Shown here in pieces: positions 1-10,468 of a DNA stretch of 64,000 nt. Made by a program: the position numbers and the translations under genes. Within the stretch, counting starts at the first letter, position 1. Each line of letters begins with the position of its first letter. This DNA comes from Erinaceus europaeus (lineage: Eukaryota; Chordata; Mammalia; Eulipotyphla; Erinaceidae): positions 70,120,615 to 70,184,614 of the forward strand of contig NC_080179.1 of the NCBI RefSeq assembly GCF_950295315.1. The letters are read 5' to 3'. The notes beneath the pieces were generated by a model. That model had not been told where the DNA came from. It saw only the letters and a list, made by a program, of their open reading frames with translations, and did not search any database.

Positions 1-639
1 ATAACCGAAGTTAGTGGCCTGCAGATTGATAATGAATTACTCTACACATTTCCTTATTACAAAAGGAAAACATAATCATTAAAGAAAAGTGAAAAACTCT
101 GCTAAGATAAAAGAACATCGAAATTACTTGTCCTCTTAAGACCCCAGCGTGGTCACTATGAAAGATGTTAGATTTTCTTTTAAGTTTTATTTCTATTCGC
201 CTGTCTTTTCTGTCCTTTCTTACAAAAATGACATCATATATCACTTTGCAACTTGCTCTTTTCACTTCACATACTGAGAAAAAAATGTCATGTTTTATAT
301 GTTTCTCTACGTCATTTTTGATGATTTTTGTGAATAAACATTCTATATAGATGTACCAACATCTATTCAATTAACCTCTCTTAGTTGAGAATTTACTGTC
401 TTTATCTATGTTGTAAATGATGAGCAGTTTCATGGTAATATCTTTAGAAAAATCTTTTATGTTACTTTTTTATTATATTCTTAAGAACATGTTTCCAGAG
501 GGTAGGGGAGAATGCATAATGATTATGCAAGAGACTTTTTGTGATCCAACTTCATGCTAGCTATCAAATTCAAGCAAAAACTACCATAATTGTGGGTCCT
601 TAGAAACATGCCTACAACAGACTTCTAAGTGTCCTTCCA
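1..639. other. AT-rich stretch without recognisable gene or repeat
   Basis: Two short open frames lie antisense to each other (about 11-370 and 165-350), but neither shows a known motif or a coding pattern. I see no SINE, L1 or LTR signature here. Confidence 0.5.
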
Positions 640-1315
640 CCCTAAGGATCCCTAATCTCATCTGCTCTCTTCCTATTTTTTTTTTCCTTTGGTTCCTGTT
701 CATTAACCATTTAGTCTCACTTTATGTCCTGCCACCTTCCAGCCACCAAGTTGCAGACGTTACCATGACGCCATGCTGACCTCCCTGAGCAGATGAGTGC
801 AACTGTTCTGTGCTGGAGCCACACCTCCCCAGAGATCCTAGCCCACTAGGGAAAGAGAAAAACAGGCCAGGGGTATGGATCCAAGTCCAGTGGGAAAGCA
901 ATTAAAGAAGCCAGAACTCCTGCCTTCTCTACCCCAAAAGCAATTTTGATCCGTACTCCCAGTGGGAAAGAAATGGTAGGAGGAAGAGGATCAGACGGCT
1001 CTGAACTCTAGCTCTGTCACGTCCCAGAGAGAGAGGACAAAACGGGGAGAGAAATTTGGACGTAGTAATAGGGTTGTGTCTGGCTTGGAGGGGACGATAG
1101 GACTGCACCTGGAAGATAAAAGGGGCCATTAAGTACAAATGCAGACAGAGAGTTGTAGAGATGACCGTTAAGCCATGTGTGCAACCTTGGGAAAACCGAG
1201 GCGGACTGCAAGGAATGCATAGGGGGATTCAGCACGCTGGTGGTGGGAATGGTGTGGAATGACGCCACTGATGTCATGTAATTTTGTAAATCAATATTAA
1301 ATCACTATTAAAAAT
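640..1315 (+). mobile_element. Family H retroelement copy, long 3' form
   Basis: The copy aligns by eye with those at 26.8, 33.3 and 37.7 kb from 'GGTTCCTGTTCATTAA' through 'CAGCCACCAAGTTGCAGA', 'CCCACTAGGGAAAGA' and 'GCTGGTGGTGGGAATG'. It ends in 'ATATTAAATCACTATTAAAAA', the longer of the two 3' ends seen in this family, which adds a segment of roughly 250 bp containing 'GCTCTGAACTC'. It has no ORF of note and ends in an A-rich tail like a non-LTR retrotransposon. The family name is unknown to me. Confidence 0.75.
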
Positions 1316-1417
1316 ACTTTTAAAAAACTACATGTGGGGAACTCCGGCTCAGAAAACATAAATCATAAATATATGATTCCATTTCTGACTTTTGTATGAG
1401 ACATTAGCACCAGAAGA

Positions 1418-1461
1418 CAGAGAGAGAGAGACAGAGAGAGAGACACAGAGAGAGAGAGAGT
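1418..1461. repeat. (GA)n microsatellite
   Basis: AG-dinucleotide runs are interrupted by GACA. Such tracts often mark the C/T-rich body of hedgehog SINEs on the opposite strand, but no head could be recognised here. Confidence 0.8.
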
Positions 1462-2350
1462 AGCACATCCACTCCCCTCAGAGAGCAAGGCCTCTTGGTC
1501 TGGTTACATCTTGCATTGTGCTCACCTCAGCCTGGAAATAATACACCAAGTGGCCTTGAAAACCACTTTTCTATTTTGTATGGGTTCATAGTCTTTAAAC
1601 CCAACTTTTTTTTTTTTAGATAAAGACAGGCAGAGAGAGTGAAAAAAGACTACATTACAAAGGCTTCTTTCGATGAGTGAGGGTCAGGTTCACAAATGGG
1701 TGGTTCTCAGGACAAAGCAGAGGACTCGGCAAATGAGATGCTTTCCTAGGTCCTTTAAAGCAATTTTCTTCACCTCATGTGCCTTCCTTTTGGGCAGACT
1801 TTCTGTCACCCCCAGAATTTCATGGTCTATCCTGTAAAAAGTTACTCCCCCACCCTGCCAGACATTCCAGACATGTCTGAACACATGAGTAAACAATGAT
1901 TAGATTCAGACTAGAATTCCTTCTACTCCATCTATTATCATTATTGTTATTATCCTTTCATCATTATGTTAATGATGATGACAGTCATGATCAACTAGAG
2001 TCTATTCAGGACACACTGCAGCAGACCACATCAGGGAAAATTAGTGTGTTTGCTTCCTCTCTCTCGGGTTTCTAATACAGAAAAATATTCCTAAAAGATC
2101 TCAAGCCTTTAATAACCCTAACACAACATGTTTCTTTTGTTAAAATAAACATAATTGATATCGCATGCTGGGGGAAAAAAAGGATGCATGCCATAAATCT
2201 TGCACTGAAGCTCTCTTCTGGCATATTCATATAATTGGTATTCTATACTAGAAGAGTACGAAGACAAAACAACTTCAAAATAGGTTTTCTAAGGTATTTG
2301 GTTAAGGAATTAAAAGGTCTGGGATCTAACTGCACCTGCCTTTTATCTCG
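1462..2350. other. Mostly single-copy sequence
   Basis: Apart from a SINE-D-like fragment (1604-1698) I see only unique sequence, with an ATT/ATG-rich patch near 1930-1990. No coding frame is persuasive. Confidence 0.4.
1604..1698 (-). mobile_element. SINE-D fragment
   Basis: A T-run (complement of the A tail) precedes 'GATAAAGACAGGCAGAGAG', a decayed 'CTTCTTTCGATGAGTG' and 'GTCAGGTTCACAAATGGG', the order expected for the reverse complement of the SINE-D body. The tRNA-like head is missing. Confidence 0.4.
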
Positions 2351-2374
2351 TTGTGTGTGTGTGTGTTGTTTTGT

Positions 2375-2605
2375 TTTGTTTTGCAACCCGGGTTATTGCT
2401 GAAGCTCAGTGCCTACATACCTCCATTGCACTCAATGGCATATATATATATATATATGGTGAGAGACAGAGAGATAGAGAGAGATGTGAAGTACTGCTCC
2501 ACCACTCATGAAGCTTCTTCTCTGCAAGCAGAGACCAGAGGTTTGAACTCAGCTCCTTGTATATAGCAATGCATAGGGTAAACTAAGCCACTGCCTGGCC
2601 ACTGT
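2375..2605 (-). mobile_element. SINE-A, old subfamily
   Basis: Reading the top strand gives the tail module 'GGGTTATTGCTGAAGCTCAGTGCC', an AG-rich body, 'CACCACTCATGAAGCTTC' and finally 'GAGGTTTGAACTC', the complement of the B box, followed by 'CCACTGCCTGGCC', the complement of the head. A (TA)9 tract at about 2440-2457 interrupts the body. A (GT)8 lies just upstream at 2352-2366. Confidence 0.75.
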
Positions 2606-2746
2606 ATGCATAGTATATGTTGCTTTGAGAAACAATGTTCAGACTTTCAATTCTAAGGTGAGGAGGGGAAGGAGTCCTTCATAATAATCAACACTTATAT
2701 TCTGATCTTTCCTTATTTCAAAGGAACTATTTTAAAAAATCATTTT

Positions 2747-3557
2747 AAATGTCAGTATCCATGGAGGCAGAGCTATGGAGCATCAGCAGCTGTGTTTCTC
2801 TCCTCTCCTCTTCCCGGTAAACTAGGAATACCAAAGGAGACCAGAGGAGACTGCAACAAAACAGGACGAGAACGACTTCAGGAACCCACCAAATCACCGG
2901 TGAGTGCAAACACATGTGACTCCTGAACAGAAAGGAGCCTAGGGAGAGATGAAGTGGCTGATAACAGTCCACCAGTTTACCAGTTGAGACCCCACTTTCA
3001 GTCTGTTTCACCTACAAGGGGATGGCTGAAGGGAGGAGAGGACTCCCCTGAGACTCCCCAAATGCAGCTGTGAGTCTCCATTGCTACTGCCCTCAGAGGC
3101 CAGAGAAGTGGTGGAGAGACCCTTTGCTGACACCAGGGGACAGAGAACAAGCCAGGAAACTCAGGAGAAGAGCTAGACCTGGGTGTCCTATCAGTGCGGC
3201 TTTGACAGTCTGTTTGCATAGCCACTAGATTATCTCTGCCCCACCCTGCTTTATCTCTTGGTCAGGAATCAGTGATTAAGCTAAGAAGCCTACTTATAGT
3301 TTAAATGACATCAGGCTCCCATAGCCTACAGGGAAGAAAAAGAACAAAAGAGACTTTTAAGCCACTGAGCTCCAGCTCAGGGATTAAAATACTATTGAAA
3401 CAACTGTCAATTTCCACAACTGTGAACCCTTTACTTACCTTACTTAGACACAAATCAATCCAGGAAAGAGTGATCAGTAATTTGAAAAGTACTGAGAGAG
3501 GGATCTCATAACATACTATATAGAATGGTAAAACCAACAAAGAGAAATACTGGAGGA
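2747..3557 (+). promoter_or_regulatory. L1 5'UTR (promoter region), partial
   Basis: It is collinear with 58,718-59,667 but misses about 140 bp corresponding to 59,160-59,298. Near 3,195-3,262 it contains an antisense SINE-B head ('CAGTCTGTTTGCATAGCC'), also present in the other copy, so this fragment belongs to the L1 5'UTR rather than being a private insertion. Confidence 0.7.
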
Positions 3558-3870
3558 ATGAACCTGGATAAGATTCCCACTAAAAGTCCCCCAAAGGTTG
3601 AAGCACAAAATAATGAGGTCAACATCTAAACACCAGTTAAGGAAATAATCACAGGAGTGAGTAAAGAGTTTGAAAGAATTGTCATCAGAAATGCAGAAAC
3701 AACAAATGAGACTCTGGAAGAAAACACTAATTATCTCAAGGTTATAAGAGAGCTGAAAGCTGAAATAGCTGAGCTAAGAACACAACTAGCTGGACAAGCT
3801 AAAATAGTACCAGAACAGGGTAATTAAATAGATTAACTACAGAAAACAGTGAGGGGAGAGAGAATAGAAT
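3558..3870 (+). pseudogene. L1 ORF1 5' fragment (RNA-binding chaperone, N-terminal part)
   Basis: An ATG at 3558 opens a frame aligned with the ORF1 start at 59,668. The encoded segment is Lys/Glu-rich, as expected of the ORF1p coiled coil ('ELKAEIAELRTQLAGQ'). A stop at 'GGTAATTAAATAG' and the deletion that removes the RRM and C-terminal domains make it dead. Confidence 0.75.
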
Positions 3871-5080
3871 AAATAAGGCATCACACTCCCAGATCTCAAA
3901 CTGTATTATAGGACCATTGTCATCAAAACTGCTTGGTACTGGAACATGAATGGACACACTGAGCAGTGAAATATAATTGGGAGCCCAAAAGTAAGCCTGC
4001 ACACCTATGGACATCTAATCTTTGACAAAGGCGCCAAAACTATTAAATGGAAAAAGCAGAGTCTCTTCAACAAATGGTGTTGGAAAAAAATGGGTTGAAA
4101 TATGCAGAAGAATGAAATTGAACCACTATATTTCACCAAATATAAAAGTAAATTCCCACTGGATTAAGGACTTGAATGTGAGACCAGAAAATACCAAAAA
4201 CTTAGAGGAAATATTGGCAAAACTCTTTTCTGCATAAATTTTAAAGACATCTTCAATAAAATTAATCCAATTACAAAGAAGACTAAGGCAAGCATAAACC
4301 TATGGGACTACATTAAATTAAAAAGCTTCTGCACAGCAAAAGAAACCACTACCCAAACCAAGAGACCCCTCACAGAATGGGAGAAGATCTTTACATGCCA
4401 TACATCAGACAAGAGGTTAATAACCAAAATATATAAAGAGCTTGCCAAACTCAACAACAAGACAACAAATAACCCCATCCAAAAATGGGGCGAGGACATG
4501 GGCAGAATATTCACCACAGTAGAGATCCAAAAGGCCAAGAAGCACATAAAAAAATGCTCCAAGTCTTTGATTATCAGAGAAATGCAAATAAAGACAACAA
4601 TGAGATACCACTTCACTCCTGTGAGAATGTCATACATCAGAAAAGGTAACAGCAGCAAATGCTGGAGAGGGTGTGGGGTCAAAGGAACCCTCCTGCACTG
4701 CTGGTGGGAATGTCAATTGGTCCAACCACTGTGGAGAACAGTCTAGAGAACTCTCAGAAGGCTAGAAATGGACCTACCCTATGACCCTGCAATTCCTCTC
4801 CTGGGGATATATCCTACGGAACCCAACACATCCATCCAAAAAGATCTGTGTACACATATATTCTTGGCAGCACAATTTGTAATAGCCAAAACCTGGAAGC
4901 AACTGAAGTTTCCAACAACAGATGAGTGACTGAGCAAGTTGATGTCTACATATACAGTGGAATACTACTCAGCTATAAAAAATGGTGACTTCACCGTTTT
5001 CAGCTGATCTTGGATAGACCTTGAAAAATTCATGTTAAGTGAAATAACTCATAAACAGGAGGATGAATATGGGATTCTCT
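3871..5080 (+). pseudogene. L1 ORF2 C-terminal third, decayed
   Basis: The sequence matches the ORF2p segment downstream of the reverse-transcriptase fingers and palm. It includes the cysteine-rich C-terminus 'CWRGCG' followed by 'LLHCWWEC' near 4,660-4,715. The frame is broken by stops and indels. The product in an active L1 is the endonuclease/reverse transcriptase, but both catalytic domains are absent here. Confidence 0.85.
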
Positions 5081-5336
5081 CACTCTCAGGCAGAAGTTGA
5101 AAAACAAGATCAGAAAAGAAAACACAAGTAGAACCTGAACTGGAATTGGTGTATTGCCCCAAAGTAAAAGACTCTGGGATGAGTGGAGGGGAGAATACAG
5201 GTCCAAACAGGATGACAATGGACCTAGTGGGGGTTGTATTGTTATATGGAAAACTGATAAATGTTACGTATGTACAAACTATTGTATTTACTGTTGAATG
5301 TAAAACATTAATTCCCCAATAAATAAATTTTTTAAA

Positions 5337-5799
5337 AAAGTCAAAATCTGAAAGCTGCTGTCAAAGTTTTGAGTCTATGACTGGAAGATGGACACAGTGA
5401 CAGATACAGCAAGATTTGTCATGAAAGAATTCAAAACATCTCATCGCCAGTGTGTTCCTAATAAAACTATAGATCATGGCAGTTAGTAAAATGATTTTCC
5501 ATGATTATCTATATATTTATCTTTCTAGTCATCTGTCCATCCATCTTTGTTTATTTCATTGTCACTAGGACCACAGTTGCCTCAAACCCATGAATAGAGA
5601 ACTGTATCCCTCTAACCAGAGTTACAAGAACATTAGGAGCAAGTGAGAGGCATGATAAAAGCGAGTTAAGTGATTGGTTGATGTTTTGTCTCTCCTCCTA
5701 ACCTGAAGATCTATATCTCTAAGATTCTTCTCCTCGCAATAATTACTGTGATGAAACATTTTACAGGAACTTATATACTCTTTATCAGAGACTTGATAT
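5337..5799. other. Single-copy stretch
   Basis: No gene, SINE or L1 similarity was recognised between the L1 tail and the older L1 piece that follows. Confidence 0.4.
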
Positions 5800-6120
5800 T
5801 ATCATTATCATTGATTTAGTAATAGTTTATAAGATTATTGAATTTCAGGGATACAGTTCCACCAACAGAATTTTGTGCCCCATAATTCTCATAAAGTCTT
5901 AGAACAAGTTCAGCCTTCTTTCTTCCACCTTTCCTTTCTTTCTCTCTTCCTATTTTTCCAGTTTTACATGATTTAATTATCTATGTTCCACAAATGATAA
6001 AATGATCAGAACTACTCAGTATTTGCCTTTCATCTCCATACGTACTTCACTATGCATCCATTTTGTCCCAAAGGATATATTATCATCTCTTTTACTTAAA
6101 ATTCTATATCAACGATACAT
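5800..6120 (-). mobile_element. L1: Old L1 3'-end fragment
   Basis: On the top strand, 'TATAAGATTATTGAATTTCAGGG' style text, 'ACAGTTCCACCAACAGAATTTTGTG' style text and 'CCATTTTGTCCCAAAGGA' match the complement of a mammalian L1 3' end (the ORF2 terminus and 3'UTR). It is more diverged than the hedgehog-specific L1 copies nearby, so it is an older insertion. Confidence 0.6.
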
Positions 6121-6849
6121 GTTGGAAATGTGTTTGCATCTATAGTAAGTAGGCAGATAAATCAGATACAGATTGCCACCTGAAAGCACTAGCCATAGTG
6201 AATGTACTACATCGCAGGATTTGCACATACATAGCCATTTGTGTTGCTACGTAGAGTTTTAGACCACAACTTCGTGATTTATTAGATGACATTTTCTGTG
6301 GGTTGAGAGTGGCTTAGTCAAGTAGCAGAGACCCAGGGTCTTTCCTGGGGCTGAAGTTAGGTGAGGATCTAGGGCTTTCAGCTCTGCAGCAGCACACAGT
6401 AGATTAGTAAGGGCCATACTGCCTCAAATTAGCACAGAAATTTTGTTCTGCATACTCAAGTCAAAGGGAGGTTCAAGAGCCACCCCTCAGGATGATTGTT
6501 GGAAAGTGACTTTTATGGAAAAAGTCCTTTTGGTCATCTACTGGGGTCTTCCTCAATAAAGTTTGTATCTGAGGAGGTTTGAGAGAACTCTGAGAAATTT
6601 TGCATTGCCACTGGGACTTTTACCAGAAACAGTCACATGTTTTGTTCTGTCTCTGATCAAAAACTCATTGACTAATGACAAAATGTTTATCACCACAAAA
6701 GCCAAGAATCTTCCAAAATAAAAGTAAAATGGCTGCAGATGTTACTTTGTGAAACAAAGGGCAAAAGGGGGTGGGGGGTGGGGAAGTTGTAGTGCATGGG
6801 GTTAAGCTCACATATGAGGTACAATGACCCACACAAGGATCTCTGTTCA
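6121..6849. other. Single-copy stretch
   Basis: Nothing repetitive or coding was recognised. A G-rich patch lies at 6,768-6,782. Confidence 0.4.
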
Positions 6850-6956
6850 GCCCCTCTCCATTTCTCTCTGTCCTATCCAACAAAGTGGAAAAAATGGCCA
6901 TCAGGAGCTGTGGATTCATAGCTGTGGATTCATGAGCCCCAGTAATAAAGGAGGGA
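6850..6956 (+). mobile_element. SINE-A 3' portion
   Basis: It holds the body end 'TTTCTCTCTGTCCTATCCAA' and then the tail module 'AATGGCCATCAGGAGC'. An 'AGCTGTGGATTCAT' unit is duplicated in tandem inside the module. The tRNA-like head is absent. Confidence 0.7.
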
Positions 6957-7016
6957 AAGGAAGGAAGGAAGGAAGGAAGGAAGGAAGGAAGGAAGGAAGG
7001 AAGGAAGGAAGGAAGG
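6957..7016. repeat. (GGAA)n microsatellite
   Basis: About fourteen GGAA units sit directly at the 3' end of the SINE-A fragment, so the array probably grew from the SINE tail. Confidence 0.95.
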
Positions 7017-7040
7017 GGGAAGAGAGAGAAAGGTGGTAAG

Positions 7041-8393
7041 AAAGAAAAGAGAAAAAAATTAAATAAGAAAATGAGTTAACTAGAATTATCCAATTTGGTT
7101 TGATGTAAATTGGATATTATAAAATTAAGAATTACAACTGTGAAGGTTTTACAAAGAAATTTCTCATCCCAAAGATACATTAATGGTATCATGTATAAAA
7201 CTGAAAGTATACCTCCAAATGAAATCAAATGTTGCATATGAAGAAAAAGAGCACGTGACTTTAAACAGTCCAGAATTTAAAACATGCATAATGTTCTCAC
7301 CGTACAAAGCACCATAAGACACACAGGAGAGGAAAGCGAGTCCCACATCCCTTGAAATCTCACTGGGAAAGCAAAGATAAAATGCAACAAATAACAGCAA
7401 TGCATGCTTTCATGATCTGTGCGATTTGTACCTTTGGGGCTAGGAAGACAATAGCGCTACAGCTAAGGGAAGAATGTGTCCAAAAGAAGGGTAGATCTCA
7501 GCTTGGCCAAAGTGTATTGTGTTTTGGGACACCTCTCCATCCAGTTTTCTCCTCCCCGGACAGGAAGTCTGGCTGGATCTTAACATCCTCTCTCTCTCTC
7601 TCCAGGGAGTGAGCAGCTGCTAGAACAGTGTCTTCCCACCTCCCGTTATCACAGGAGGGCAAAGTCTAAGGCTCTAACACAACAGCTGCAGAGGCTATTC
7701 ACCCAAAGGACAATGGACTCTACTGGTCCAGGCCAAACAAATCAGAAGTTCTCAGGACGCATTTAATCCCTGCTGCATGTGACATTCGACACACGTGGGG
7801 AGAAAATGTGAAATAGGCAGAATTTGGAGCAGCACTAAAATAGCCAGTGACCAAATATCCTATCACACTCTGTCATGACCTTAAATGCCGTTAGTTTGGC
7901 CTTTACTCTCCAGAGATGACATAGGGTGTTGCCAGTGCCTAATAATTATTATCCTACTGCACATCTGAATTAGAGTTTCCAAACTTCCTGCAAATATGTG
8001 CCCAGAAGTTTACAATGATTTATTCAGAATGCTGAAAGCCTGCCCCAGATAATGGCCATCTCCCCTTACCAGCTATCAAACATGTCATTTGACTTGGACC
8101 AGAAACACTGTTTATTATGAAGCTATCCCTTCAGAGAACTTATCAATCAAAGTCCAATACATCATCATCTGCTGTTTTCAATCCTGCTAGATTTGCCAAC
8201 ACTCTGGAAAAAAAAAATAGTACCATTTTATCGAGTGCCGCTTAGCCAAGATTATTGAAACCATTCAAAGAAGATGAGGCTCGGGGAGATATCTTAATGA
8301 TTGTACATCAAAGATCTCTGGTCTCTAGACTCAGAGATTACAGGGTCAGTCCATAGAACCATCGTTAAGCCAGAACTCAGCAATGCTCTCTTG
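7041..8393. other. Single-copy stretch
   Basis: The longest frames (7164-7400 minus, 7352-7612 plus) overlap antisense and have no recognisable domain. A (CT)6 tract lies at about 7,590. I recognise no repeat. Confidence 0.4.
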
Positions 8394-8439
8394 GGTGTGT
8401 GTGTGCGTGTGTGTGTGTGTGTGTGTTTGTGTGTGTGTC
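8394..8439. repeat. (GT)n microsatellite
   Basis: The GT tract is broken by GC and TT units. Confidence 0.95.
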
Positions 8440-8510
8440 TCCCAATAAATTAAATGGAGAATTTTTCATTTTATTTGTTATTAATTTATTTATAAAATAA
8501 AAAGCATCGT

Positions 8511-8665
8511 GGTCTGAGAGGTGGCAGAGTGGATAAAGCATTAGACTCTCAAGCATGAGGTGCTGAGTTCGATCTCTAGCAACACATGTACCAGAGTGAT
8601 GTCTGGTTCTCTCTCTCTCTCTCTCTCTCTCCTCCTACCTTTCTAATAAATAAGAAAATCTTTAA
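8511..8665 (+). mobile_element. SINE-C with AATAAA and TCTTT end
   Basis: The head 'GGTGGCAGAGTGGATAAAGC' resembles a tRNA with an A box, and 'GAGTTCGATCTC' is the B box. These are followed by 'ACACATGTACCAGAGTGATG', a (CT)n tract, and an end with AATAAA and then TCTTT (polyadenylation signal plus pol III terminator). It is not a tRNA gene: the anticodon arm and acceptor pairing are not kept and a long SINE body follows. Confidence 0.85.
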
Positions 8666-8671
8666 AATATA

Positions 8672-8880
8672 TATATATCGACAAGACCATAGGATAAGAG
8701 GGGTACAATTCCACACAATTTCTACCAGAATCCTTTATCCCATCCCCTCCCTTGAAAATTTTCCTATTCCATGATCCACCTGGGATCATGGGCCCAGGGT
8801 CATTATGGGGTGCAGAAGGTGGAAGGTCTGGCTTCTGTAATTGCTTCTCTGCTGAACATGGGCGTTGGTAAGTCAATCCC
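8672..8880 (-). mobile_element. Family H retroelement copy, short 3' form, 5' truncated
   Basis: On the top strand 'CGACAAGACCATAGGATAAG' starts the element's 3' end, followed by 'GGAAGGTCTGGCTTCTGTAA' and 'TGCTGAACATGGGCGTTGG'. It abuts the tail of the upstream SINE-C. Confidence 0.85.
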
Positions 8881-9563
8881 TACTTGCTTTCCCAAAAAAT
8901 ATTTTTAAAAGAAGGTTGGAACTGGAGACCAGGCGAAACTAGATTTTTAGTCTTATCAGAGTATTGTTATTAACATTATAATTAAATTATTCAGTAAAAA
9001 AGATATTTTGTCTTGCTAAAGCACTCTGTACTGTCATACAGTAGTGAAACACAGCCTTTGTGCCTCCTAGTAGCTCCATGATACAATCAAGAGTGAAAGC
9101 AAGGCAGTGACTCGGTTCATCTGTCTTTCACCAGGTATAAGATGTTGCACTAATCCATCTTGGGTTTTCTCTGAGCCCAAGTTCCTCATTAGTAATATGG
9201 AACTAGTAATATTTATTACTTGAAATAAATATTCCTGGACTAAAATTAATTAAGACACTGTGAGAACATAATAAGTAGTATAATGATTCCCTCTGTAGAT
9301 TAAGGACATGAAGACAGTTCTTAGATTATATTTACAAATAATATCTGGACAAGTCTAATCCAGAATTAATAATATTTTGGAAACTCAGTAAAATGAGTTA
9401 CATAACGGTGATTCATGAATAATATGTCTCTATGCTTGACACATGCCAGGGAAGTAGATGGGTGGAAAGATGAGCAGATTGAAATCTGATGTCAAAACTC
9501 ATTTTCTCACTTCCAACATCTGAAAAATCAAAGAATCATTTTCACACAGAAGTTTTCTCTAAG
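8881..9563. other. Single-copy stretch
   Basis: AT-rich sequence with no gene or repeat recognised. Confidence 0.4.
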
Positions 9564-9728
9564 GAGAGCAGGCAGGTAGCTCACCCAGTTGGTGAGCCTA
9601 CTTTATCATGACCCTGACTCAGGTTCAAGTCTAGCTGCTCCTGCAGTAGTGGAAGCCTCCATGCTGTGGTGTCTTTATCTCTCTCTTCTGTCTCTCTGTC
9701 TCTGTCAATGTCTCTATTGATCTGAAAA
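9564..9728 (+). mobile_element. SINE-D
   Basis: It has the head 'GCAGGTAGCTCACCCAGTTG', the B box 'CAGGTTCAAGTC', the body 'GTAGTGGAAGCCTCC' and 'GCTGTGGTGTCT', and a C/T-rich end. A short (AAC)n follows at about 9,764-9,783. Confidence 0.75.
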
Positions 9729-9976
9729 AGTTGACATAGAGTGATGAAGACCAGGTGAGGATAACAATAACAACAACAACAATTCTACCAGAAGCTCTGA
9801 AGCAGGACATAGTCAAAGAGATAATCTAAGTCATTCCACAACTGGACGAACACTTTTATTTCACGACACATTTGTAAGTAACTGATTTTACTCAAAACAG
9901 CGAACCCCATGCAGCCTTTCTGAGTGGCAAAATTCTTGTCCTCCCTATGGGTCTCCTCTGAAATCCCAAATTAGTT

Positions 9977-10468
9977 CTCTTCTTCTAGCGTTTGCCCTTC
10001 TTCCGTAGCCAGTCAACAGCGTCAGGTTGAGCCTGATGTCAAGTTTCGAGACCTCCTTTGAATCTGGAGAGGTGGCAGTCGTTGACTATGTGGGTCATAG
10101 TATGTCTGCAGCCGCAGGGACAGTTCGGGTCGTCTCTGGCTCCCCAGCGATGGAACATAGCGGGGCACCGGCCATGGCCTGTTCGATAGCGATGGAGGAG
10201 GGCCAAATCATAACGTGCTAGGTCAAAGCCGGGTTGACGCTTGCAGGGGTCTGTGATGAGGTGTTTGTTCTTGACCTCAGCTGACTGCCAACTCTGTGTC
10301 CAAGAGTCTGGAACAGAGAAGTTCAGTGTAGGCGTAGGGGACCAGATTGGGTGACGAGACGTCAAGCGTTGGACAGGGTGGGCGAAGATATCCGTGTATA
10401 TTGGCAGGTCCGGTCGAGCAAGATATGGTTGGAAATGTAGGGAGAGAAAGACTACTTTGTGACCTCAT
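9977..10468 (-). mobile_element. Vingi: Vingi-like non-L1 LINE, 3' end with C-terminal ORF
   Basis: Read on the minus strand this is one open frame of about 140 codons from near 10,460 to a TGA at about 10,037. After that single stop the frame continues for about 18 codons ('AVDWLRKKGKR') to a TAG and a short GAA tail. The product is the region downstream of the reverse transcriptase in Ingi/jockey-type LINEs: 'RTGHGRCPAMFHRWG', then C-P-C-G and H-T-M-x-H-I-V-N-D-C, a Cys/His knuckle, then 'SRFKGGL'. L1 ORF2p has a different C-terminus. The 5' end is truncated. CpG is much denser than in the flanks (21 in 10,021-10,440 against 3 in the next 420 bp by hand count). Vingi is the clade I recall from hedgehogs. 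The clade assignment is inference, while the non-LTR nature is well supported. Confidence 0.85.

Larger units (their letters stand above)
2747..5336 (+). mobile_element. L1: L1 with both ends but a large internal deletion
   Basis: The copy starts at the GC-rich 5'UTR ('GGAGGCAGAGCTATGGAGC', matching 58.72 kb), runs through the 5'UTR and the first part of ORF1, then jumps at about 3,871 to the last third of ORF2 and the 3'UTR. It ends with 'CCAATAAATAAA' and an A-rich tail. Compared with the copy at 58.6-64 kb it lacks the rest of ORF1 and most of ORF2. I could not find a clean target-site duplication. Confidence 0.9.

Noticed and set aside
8511..8585. tRNA gene candidate
   Set aside because: A and B boxes are present, but cloverleaf pairing is not kept and a SINE body follows. 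The same applies to the other SINE heads.
10027..10221. 64-codon plus-strand frame
   Set aside because: It is the antisense shadow of the conserved Vingi-like minus-strand ORF.
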